A stretch of 64,000 nt of DNA from Maylandia zebra (taxonomy: Eukaryota; Chordata; Actinopteri; Cichliformes; Cichlidae): the NCBI RefSeq assembly GCF_041146795.1, contig NC_135170.1, positions 36,996,159 through 37,060,158 of the forward strand. The letters run 5' to 3'. The notes beneath the pieces are model-generated. The model did not search any database. It had not been told where the DNA came from and saw only the letters and a program-made list of their open reading frames with translations. How positions within the stretch are numbered: position 1 is the stretch's first letter; each line of letters opens with the position of its first letter. Below are positions 56,061 to 64,000 of this stretch, piece by piece. The position numbers were made by a program, and so were the translations under genes.

Positions 56061-56436
56061 CAGATTTTAGAGCCCTTGTTCACGCCTGAGACAGACTGGA
56101 TTATTATCACTGAACAGTTAAAATGAACTAGAAATCAGTAATCCCTGTTAATATACTGCAAACTTCACTTTCAACGCAACTCAGGTTTGTCATGTGGCCC
56201 CTTTTAAGAAGAATCGCCCACCCAGGTCAAATGTGACATCACTATGAGACATTTGGAATCACCATATAGCATTATCATTTTATAAATAATGCCAACACTG
56301 TCAGGGGGCTGGGCCTGTGACCAATGTTCCCTCTAAGCTGCGCACATGTGCAATTGCGCACTGCTGGCGCGGTCTCTGCATACAGAAAATCTGCAGGACA
56401 GACGGAACAACTGACAGACAAAGTGTGGACTTTATA

Positions 56437-57994
56437 CAGGGAGTGCAGAATTATTAGGCAAGTTGTATTTTTGAGGAATAATTTTATTATTGAACAACAA
56501 CCATGTTCTCAATGAACCCAAAAAACTCATTAATATCAAAGCTGAATGTTTGTGGAAGTAGTTTTTAGTTTGTTTGTAGTTTGAGCTATTTTAGGGGGAT
56601 ATCTGTGTGTGCAGGTGACTATTACTGTGCATAATTATTAGGCAACTTAACAAAAAACAAATATATACCCATTTCAATTATTTATTTTTACCAGTGACAC
56701 CAATATAACATCTCCACATTCACAAATATACATTTCTGACATTCAAAAACAAAAACAAATCAGCGACCAATATAGCCACCTTTCTTTGCAAGGACACTCA
56801 AAAGCCTGCCATCCATGGATTCTGTCAGTGTTTTGATCTGTTCACCATCAACATTGCGTGCAGCAGCAACCACAGCCTCCCAGACACTGTTCAGAGAGGT
56901 GTACTGTTTTCCCTCCTTGTAAATCTCACATTTGATGATGGACCACAGGTTCTCAATGGGGTTCAGATCAGGTGAACAAGGAGGCCATGTCATTAGTTTT
57001 TCTTCTTTTATACCCTTTCTTGCCAGCCACGCTGTGGAGTACTTGGACGCGTGTGATGGAGCATTGTCCTGCATGAAAATCATGTTTTTCTTGAAGGATG
57101 CAGACTTCTTCCTGTACCACTGCTTGAGGAAGGTGTCTTCCAGAAACTGGCAGTAGGACTGGGAGTTGAGCTTGACTCCATCCTCAACCCGAAAAGGCCC
57201 CACAAGCTCATCTTTGATGATACCAGCCCAAACCAGTACTCCACCTCCACCTTGCTGGCGTCTGAGTGGGACTGGAGCTCTCTGCCCTTTACCAATCCAG
57301 CCACGGGCCCATCCATCTGGCCCATCAAGACTCACTCTCATTTCATCAGTCCATAAAACCTTAGAAAAACCAGTCTTGAGATATTTCTTGGCCCAGTCTT
57401 GACGTTTCAGCTTGTGTGTCTTGTTCAGTGGTGGTCGTCTTTCAGCCTTTCTTACCTTGGCCATGTCTCTGAGTATTGCACACCTTGTGCTTTTGGGCAC
57501 TCCAGTGATGTTGCAGCTCTGAAATATGGCCAAACTGGTGGCAAGTGGCATCTTGGCAGCTGCACGCTTGACTTTTCTCAGTTCATGGGCAGTTATTTTG
57601 CGCCTTGGTTTTTCCACACGCTTCTTGCGACCCTGTTGACTATTTTGAATGAAACGCTTGATTGTTTGATGATCACGCTTCAGAAGCTTTGCAATTTTGA
57701 GACTGCTGCATCCCTCTGCAAGATATCTCACTATTTTTGACTTTTCTGAGCCTGTCAAGTCCTTCTTTTGACCCATTTTGCCAAAGGAAAGGACGTTGCC
57801 TAATAATTATGCACACCTGATATAGGGTGTTGATGTCATTAGACCACACCCCTTCTCATTACAGAGATGCACATCACCTAATATGCTTCATTGGTAGTAG
57901 GCTTTCGAGCCTATACAGCTTGGAGTAAGACAACATGCATGAAGAGGATGATGTGGACAAAATACTCATTTGCCTAATAATTCTGCACTCCCTG
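56437..57994 (-). mobile_element. Tc1/mariner DD37E (TRT-like) transposon, apparently complete
   Basis: The inverted termini CAGGGAGTGCAGAATTATTA and TAATAATTCTGCACTCCCTG are flanked by TA (56435-56436, 57995-57996). At 1558 bp with one uninterrupted transposase frame it looks complete. The empty site exists in copy A of the host repeat as TTTATACCAG. Confidence 0.95.
56760..57776 (-). CDS. Tc1/mariner-family transposase, DD37E, intact frame
   Basis: Cut-and-paste transposase of 338 aa. The N-terminal helix-turn-helix (LTGSEKSKIVRYLAEGCSSL) is followed by a second DNA-binding helix set and a basic GRKKRVEKPRRK region. The catalytic residues are Asp144 (VLWTDEM), Asp237 (FMQDNAPSH) and Glu275 (LNPIENLW). 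The last two are separated by 37 residues, the DD37E signature described for the TRT group. No stop or shift interrupts it from start to stop, so the protein may be functional. Confidence 0.93.
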   Translation of the reverse strand: MGQKKDLTGSEKSKIVRYLAEGCSSLKIAKLLKRDHQTIKRFIQNSQQGRKKRVEKPRRKITAHELRKVKRAAAKMPLATSLAIFQSCNITGVPKSTRCAILRDMAKVRKAERRPPLNKTHKLKRQDWAKKYLKTGFSKVLWTDEMRVSLDGPDGWARGWIGKGQRAPVPLRRQQGGGGVLVWAGIIKDELVGPFRVEDGVKLNSQSYCQFLEDTFLKQWYRKKSASFKKNMIFMQDNAPSHASKYSTAWLARKGIKEEKLMTWPPCSPDLNPIENLWSIIKCEIYKEGKQYTSLNSVWEAVVAAARNVDGEQIKTLTESMDGRLLSVLAKKGGYIGR

Positions 57995-58629
57995 TACCAG
58001 TTTTTAAATTGTGTTGATCGGACACGTAAAACCAGAGTTATGATAAAAATATCTGCAATGTTTGGTTTTCTTCCTGAATACTGTCGTTGTTTATATTTAT
58101 ATATATTTTTATAAGGAAAACGCCTTGGCTGCATTTTTAGGTAAACAGCTGCAAAAAACTTAGTTGTTTGTATAACTCAGTTACTTTTTTTAAGAAGTAA
58201 CTATATAATTAATAGCCCAACATTGGTCATTATATCCTGTATTTTGCAGACAGAGTTACAGACTCTCTCCCAGACCACAGACTCATAATACAAGTCAGAG
58301 CTTTATAAAAGAAAGAAAGTTGTGTTTTCAAAATTGAAGTTCAAGTTATTTTTACTTCCAATAGTGTTAACATGCTGCACAGGTCATTAACAATTTTTTA
58401 AAGAAATTGTCATTGTAAGTGGGCTAAAGCAGTTAATTAAAAGTCGTCTAACATAAATGTAAATGCTGTAATTTGATTATTTTAATAACCATGTAACTTG
58501 GATGGATTCGATGCTGGCGTGACCACAATGACCACGCCTGCTGTCGCTCACAGTGGTCCAAGTGTCCGCTCAGGGAGTTTGTGCGTTCGCTCAGACACAT
58601 GAAACATTAGAGGGAACATTGCCTGTGAC

Positions 58630-60027
58630 CCAGCATTTTTATACTGAGAGAATGTTCTAGTGTTATTATTGTGAGCTGGTCTTAGTTGAGCTTTAGTTTA
58701 TCTTTATTCCATCTCCTGGTTTCTTTTCCTGTCCTCTGTGTTTCACCTTTAGTTATGTCCGTGCTTTCGTCTGCTTTATCTACGTGTCTCTCGCGTGTCT
58801 CCCCAGTCTGTCATGTGTTTCATGTCTGTGTGTTGTCATGTCTACGTCCCATTACGTTTCCTTTTTTATTTTGAAGGGTCCAGTGTTTCCGTGTTCAGTG
58901 TGTTTATTTTTGCTTCCCCTGTGGCGTTCATGTTCATTTGTGCCGACTGTGTTTCCCAGGTGTTTCCACTTCTCTCATTACTCTTCTGTGTTTTTAAGTC
59001 CTCTGTCTCCCTCTGTTCGGGGTCGGGTCGACTGTTTGTATCAGGTCATCATGATTACGTTCATGCTGTGCTTCAGGTTCATGTTTCTTATCACAGTTTT
59101 TGCATGCACATGTTCTGATTCCTGTTCATGTACCATGTCATAGTTAGTTTTAGTTTATCCCAGTTTAGGTTTTAGTTTAGTTTTTCCCCAGCTCGCCTTG
59201 TTGTCTGTTTGACATCAGCCTTAATAAACGGCTCGCTTTTTTTATACTTTGTTTTCTCTGCCGTGTCTGCTTTTGGGTCCACGACACAACACCTCAGCTG
59301 CTCAGTCATGAAAAACACAGACAGCAAATTTTAAGCAGCTTCAAAGATAAAAGACATTTCATGAAAGTTTGACCTTATCTGACCTTGATGAAGAGGTCAG
59401 AGGTCACATGTGACATGATAATTTAAAGCTCTATACAATGACAGGAGCGTGGATGTATGTGTGTGGGGTGTCAGTAATTATAGCCGCTGACTCAGGTCGG
59501 TGCTTGTGATCCCACCAGACGCACCGCAGCGTGTTTCAGAAGCAGTGCTGCTAAAAATAGCAGCAGGTGTAACTTTCACCGCAGTCACGTCAGAGAAGGT
59601 GATGACAGGAAGGCAGAGCCAGGAGCAGAATCCAGGATAAACACTCCGGTGTGGTCTGCAGCGATGGAAGGTACAACAGTGTCAGAGACGTTCGTCTCAC
59701 AGTCAGCTCAGACGCAGCGATGACTCCGACTCTGAGTCACAGAGCTCCATCAGGCGTCCATCCTCTGTCTGCCCGGCAGCACCCGGCAGGTGGAAACAGG
59801 TGGGACAACTCTCAACACATTGACTTTGCTGTGTGAAAATGCTGCATCGCTGCACTTCAGTACCTCTCAATACATTTTAAACTTAACCTGAATTATCAGA
59901 CTGCTCAGGGCCAGGAAAACAAAAAATATACACGTTTAATCACTTTCTTTGCCCCCCCGAGTATAAACTCTAGATGAAGGCTGTCTGAAGGTGCCTGTCA
60001 GCTGTGTTTGTGGTACCTTAGAATACA
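58630..60027. other. T-rich old repeat and intergenic sequence
   Basis: Positions 58720-59280 are T-rich, with a GCCTTAATAAACGGCTCGC signal and a GTGTCTGCTTTTGGGTCCAC end, resembling an LTR or a LINE 3' end. No boundaries could be confirmed. The rest (59281-60027) shows no gene. Confidence 0.35.
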
Positions 60028-61265
60028 ATTCAATTCAATTCAATTTTATTTATATAGCGCCAAATCACAACAAAAGTCGCCTCAAGGCGCTTCATAGATA
60101 CAGAGAAAAACCCAACAATCATATGACCCCCTATGAGCAAGCACTTTGGCGACAGTGGGAAGGAAAAACTCCCTTTTAACAGGAAGAAACCTCCGGCAGA
60201 ACCAGGCTCAGGGAGGGGCGGGGCCATTTGCTGTGATTGGTTGGGGTGAGAGAAAGAAGACAGGATAAAGACATGCTGTGGAAGAGAGACAGAGGTTAAT
60301 AACAGATATGATTCAATGCAGAGAGGTCTGTTAACACATAGTGAGTGAGAAAGGTGACTGGAAAGGAAACACTCAATGCATCATGGGAATCCCCCGGCAG
60401 CCTACGTCTATTGCAGCATAACTAAGGGAGGATCCAGGGTCACCTGGTCCAGCACTAACTATATGCTTTAGCAAAAAGGAAAGTTTGAAGCCTAATCTTG
60501 AAAGTAGAGATAGTGTCTGTCTCCTGAATCCAAACTGGAAGCTGGTTCCACAGAAGAGGGGCCTGAAAACTGAAGGCTCTGCCTCCCATTCTACTTTTAA
60601 ATACTCTAGGAACAACAAGTAGGCCTGCAGAGCGAGAGCGAAGTGCTCTAATAGGGTGATATGGTACTACAAGGTCATTAAGATAAGATGGGGCCTGATT
60701 ATTTAAGACCTTGTATGTGAGGAGCAGGATTTTGAATTCTGGATTTAACAGGAAGCCAAAACAGGAGAAATCTGCTCTCTCTTTCTAGTCCCTGTCAGGA
60801 CTCTTGCTGCAGCATTTTGGATCAGCTGAAGGCTTTTCAGGGAGTTTTTAGGACTTCCTGATAATAATGAGTTACAGTCGTCCAGCCTGGAAGTAATAAA
60901 TGCATGAACTAGTTTTTCAGCGTCACTCTGAGACAGGATATTTCTAACTTTAGAGATGTTGCACAAATGGAAGAAAGCAGTCTTACATATTTGTTTAATA
61001 TGTGCATTGAAGGACATGTCCTGGTCAAAAATGACTCCAAGGTTCCTCACAGTGTTACTGGAGGCCAAGGTAATGCCATCCAGAGTAAGAATCTGGTTAG
61101 ATACCATATTTCTAAGCTTTTCAGGGCCGAGTACAATAACCTCAGTTTGATCTGAATTAAGAAGCAGAAAGTTAGCGGCCATCCAGGTCTTTATGTCTTT
61201 AAGACATTCCTGCAGTTTAACTAATTGGTGTGTGTTATCTGGCTTCATGGACAGGGGCAGAGACA
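60028..61265 (-). mobile_element. 5'-truncated L2-type LINE
   Basis: Minus-strand RT C-terminal frame (60745-61265) with KTWMAANFLLLNSDQTEVIV, NLGVIFDQDMSFNAHI and SRLDDCNSLLSG. The frame then shifts; the tail includes SRMGGRAFSFQAPLLWNQLP and the 3' UTR (TTAAAAGGGAGTTTTTCCTT). It ends with an (AATTG)n tail at about 60029-60050. Fragments of this 3' UTR recur at 10790 and 55420. Confidence 0.88.
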
Positions 61266-62373
61266 GGTGAGAACTTTCCAGCGCTTGCGGTGAATTATCG
61301 CGAGGCCGCTGCCCTTCCCGGAGTTGCGAGGTATTAGATATAAACAAACTCAGATGGAGTGGAGTGAAACAAAATCATTAGGCTGTTGCCTCGTTTTCAG
61401 TCAGGCAAAAGAAAAATCCAACTTACGGTCCAGTAAGAGAGTGGATGATTAATAGACTGCAGTGCTGGAATTACCATGTGTGACAGTAGGCTTAGCTGCC
61501 CTAACAAGGTGGACCAGCATGTTGTGGGCAACACCCCGATCGGTTTTGCAGGGAGGATGACAAGTTTTGGACCAGATGGACACTATTGAGTTAGTGTCAT
61601 TGGTATTGAGGTTTCGCTGGAACCCACGGTGGATGTACCTGCAGCGGGGCTTGAAAGCGATTGTACGTGTTTTGGTGTTTGTACGTGCTTTGTCTCTAGG
61701 GGCCACCGTAAATCTATTTTTATTTATTCACGCCACATAAAATGCAATAAAACAATTATAAAATACAAAAAGCAACTATTTAGATTTCAACTTTTAACTA
61801 TTTAAATTTTCAGCTTTTTCTTTTAAACAAATTTAGAGTGAAACAACACAAAACACTGCAAACCACAACACAGTAAAATATAAATTAAAATGTGCAAAAC
61901 AAAAAGAAGATGCACATTCTCTGTCATACAGGCCTGGCATGATTTTTGGGAGAATGTTTTCCTGCTTGGAACTGTATACATAGGATTCAGTGCATGAATA
62001 AACTTTCTGAATCCTTTATCATCCGCAACTGAAAATAGTTGTGGATGATTACTATACCTTTCTAATGTGACGTTGTTGTCCCTGCTCTCTTTCTCTCTCT
62101 CTCCCTCCCGCTCTGTTCCTGTGCTACTGCGAGTGTAACTACCGCCCCTCCCCCCTCCGCTCAGCGCAAAGCACAAGGCTCGCGTGCGGAGTGAAGCGGG
62201 AAAAAATGCGACAGAGAGAGGGAGGGTGAGAGAAAGAAAAAAAACACGGCTCCCAATAAGGAGCCGGCTCGCGTCGTTCACTTCAAAGGGTCGGCTCTAA
62301 GATCCATTTCGTTCGCAACCAACACATCACTAGTGCTTAGCTTGGTGCAGCAGCACGGGGTGCTGTGACTGTT
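61266..62373. other. Intergenic; right end of a hAT-like element near 62334
   Basis: At 62240-62334 the sequence GGAGCCGGCTCGCGTCGTTC then AACACATCACTAG reads as a DNA-transposon terminus on the minus strand (CTAGTGATGTGTTGG). Its left end was not found. The remainder is AT-rich without a gene. Confidence 0.4.
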
Positions 62374-62681
62374 TTAACCTCCTAGGACCTGTGTCCACAT
62401 ATGTGGACATCACATTTTGGGTTATTTAGACCAAACTACTCAATTTTGCTCTACAAGGGCCTGATATTCACTTACGAGGACATTATACTGCTACTGTTCT
62501 ATCAAAATTTTAAACGAATATCCTCGTATGCGGCTCTTATTTTTCTTAAAAACAAAAATAAGGTAAAAAAAAAATCTGGTAATTCTTTGTTTTTACATTC
62601 ATCGGGCCCCAATATGCCCAAATATCAAAGAGAAATTAAAAATGCATGCCGTGGAAGAGTTCGGGTCTTAGGAGGTTGAAG
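62374..62681. mobile_element. piggyBac-like MITE
   Basis: The left end is TTAA followed by CCTCCTAGGACC; the right end is GGTCTTAGGAGGTTGA, a slightly decayed inverted copy whose TTAA has changed. Next to the left end is the palindromic TGTCCACATATGTGGACA. Size and ends fit a short piggyBac derivative. Confidence 0.75.
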
Positions 62682-62955
62682 CTAAAAATGGGCAGAAAAG
62701 TCTCTGAAAAGTGTAGTAACTGTGATCAGCCTTTTACCATGAAGCTGCTTGTACAACAATGGTAGTGATTTTTCAGCAGGAAGTGGAGGATTTAGATCAT
62801 TTCTGGCCATGTTGTTTCTGTTCATGTTCTGGACTGTGATTGGCTGCTGATTCAGAGGAACTCATTTTCAATGAAAGTGCCTATGTTGAGTCCCTGAATG
62901 CACCATAAGAACAAAAATCCATCGAACAAAAACTACCCAGCACATCTGAAGGGAT

Positions 62956-63078
62956 TTATTCAGTCCTGGGTGCGGCCTCCATGGGTTCGTGTGGATTAGG
63001 ATCCACGTAGTCTTGGTTGAACATGACGGTGTCGGCTCCCAATTTGAACCTGTGGATGGCAAGCAGGCTCTGCAGCAC
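62956..63078 (-). CDS. Probable terminal coding exon of an unrecognised gene
   Basis: On the minus strand a consensus acceptor (GTGTGTCTGCAG) precedes 41 in-frame codons ending in TAA. The peptide starts VLQSLLAIHRFKLGADTVMF and ends MEAAPRTE. The codon usage and amphipathic start look like a conserved protein end rather than chance. Phase 0. An AATAAA overlaps the stop codon. The upstream exons would lie beyond position 64000. I could not assign a family. Confidence 0.5.
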   Translation of the reverse strand: MLQSLLAIHRFKLGADTVMFNQDYVDPNPHEPMEAAPRTE

Positions 63079-63283
63079 CTGCAGACACACAGCATGCATG
63101 TTAGGGGTTGTTAAAAGCAACCACAATAATCAGATAAAAATTAAGAGAAATCTCTGTGTAAGGCCCAGGTGGACGATAGATGATAACAAGTAAGACTGGT
63201 TTCTGAGTTTTACAGCTGGGGTGGACGAGGCTAAGCATCAGGCTTTCAAATGAATTAAAAGTCTGTCTGGGTATTTGGTTGAT

Positions 63284-64000
63284 TAACCCTTTAAGACCTA
63301 CCATAGAACCAAGTCCGCCAGAGCTTATATTATATTTTTACATGCTGTGGAGCCATTTTTTGGAGCATTTCAAGTTGCTATACATCAATACAACCATTAT
63401 AGCCCACATTTTAATAATATGTCTGCATTAAGTGCATAGTAATTACATAAGTTGCAAAAAAGTGCAATAAACTACAAAAAAATTTAAAATCGTTTTTGTT
63501 TTTTTAACATATATTTCTAGTTAGAGAAATTTAAGAGGCTTATCCCTCAAAACTGTAAATACAAAAAAGTTGCACAAACTAGTTTCCCACCAAAGGAAAT
63601 TTATTTTAAGTGTCTTCATAGTTTTATTTTTGAGATACACCAATTTTCATATACTGCAGGAAAAACGAAAAAATATATTATAGTGCAAATTTGCAAAATA
63701 ACAGCATATGCATCAAAATAAAATATTTCCACCAGTGCAATATGAGTCCTAAGCATCCCAGAAACGACACAGAAAGTCATAAAGTCAAACATAACTTTTA
63801 AAAACACAAGTATAGGCTCATAAGGCCACGATGGTAAAAAAAACTACATTTCCTCAAAATGACGTCACTTCCGGTTTCGGGCAGGTCATGCCGGACATGC
63901 GATAGTTCACGCTGATGGACGTAGGAAGTGTTACAAACAGCTGATCGGATCGGCAAAGCGTGTTTCTGGAATATTATGTTTTTGTTGCTGCAAGTGCTTT
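63284..64000. mobile_element. piggyBac-like element, left part
   Basis: It starts TTAACCCTTTAAGACCTACC, a terminus seen in fish piggyBac-type non-autonomous repeats, and continues AT-rich to at least 63830. The right end is not in view. The last 150 bases (with TGACGTCACTTCCGG) may be host promoter-like sequence instead. Confidence 0.5.

Larger units (their letters stand above)
56322..58621. mobile_element. hAT-like element with 8-bp TSD, copy B, holding a DD37E transposon
   Basis: The ends CAATGTTCCCTCTAAGCTGC and TTAGAGGGAACATTG are flanked by CCTGTGAC (56314-56321, 58622-58629). The flanks of the inner transposon match copy A (42352-43761). It also has an internal deletion relative to copy A (for example between ATCTGCAGGACAGACGG and the copy A equivalent). 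Confidence 0.92.

Noticed and set aside
58686-59143. Ser/Val/Cys-rich overlapping frames
   Set aside because: T-rich repeat sequence read in three frames; no signal peptide or domain logic holds across them.

Overview
The window is nuclear DNA of a teleost fish, most likely a spiny-rayed (percomorph) species and possibly a cichlid. The evidence is intron-split vertebrate genes with very short (about 85-bp) introns, two fish-type type I interferon genes, and a dense transposon load of typical fish families (Rex3/RTE, L2 and CR1/Rex1-group LINEs, Tc1, pogo/Tigger, hAT, piggyBac, BEL/Pao, Penelope-like, tRNA-SINEs). There is no prokaryotic signal. I could run no database search, so family names rest on motif and terminus recognition.

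Host genes. (1) Positions 4113-21619, minus strand: a complete ten-exon glycosyltransferase family 6 gene (ABO/GBGT1 group). The spliced length is 1053 nt (350 aa) and every splice site and phase agrees. (2) Positions 28956-31372, plus strand: a five-exon type I interferon of the two-cysteine (group I) kind, with IRF, CRE, ISRE and TATA-like motifs upstream. (3) Positions 51031-52167, plus strand: a second five-exon type I interferon with more cysteines, closer to group II. (4) Positions 62956-63078, minus strand: a probable terminal coding exon of an unrecognised gene that continues beyond the window. Both interferon genes have only phase-0 introns, as expected for fish type I interferons.

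Transposon layers. The GT6 introns hold stacked insertions. The largest is a Tc1 element at 11707-16931 that carries a SINE, a small hAT MITE, a larger TIR element with a pogo-like relic inside it, and a pogo/Tigger element with a nearly complete transposase. Between the interferon genes lies an integrase-less BEL/Pao retrotransposon at 32373-40140. It carries two LINE-type insertions and is itself inserted, with a CTCAG duplication, in an older unrecognised reading frame. That frame reads 31980-32372 and resumes exactly in frame at 40146-40376; it encodes a short N-terminal part, one membrane segment and coiled-coil-like repeats. Further right are two copies of a hAT-like element at 42352-43761 and 56322-58621. 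The second is interrupted by an apparently intact Tc1/mariner element with DD37E spacing, and the first copy supplies its empty site. A second Tc1 at 52768-54371 has two nonsense codons.

Other structure. Long dispersed repeat pairs are 1-448 with 26442-26903 (inverted) and 19834-20580 with 29455-30454. There is a 15-bp minisatellite with 60-bp higher-order organisation at 47977-48226. Penelope-like repeats carry a candidate hammerhead-ribozyme core. Most of the remaining sequence is intronic or intergenic, with no gene I can support.
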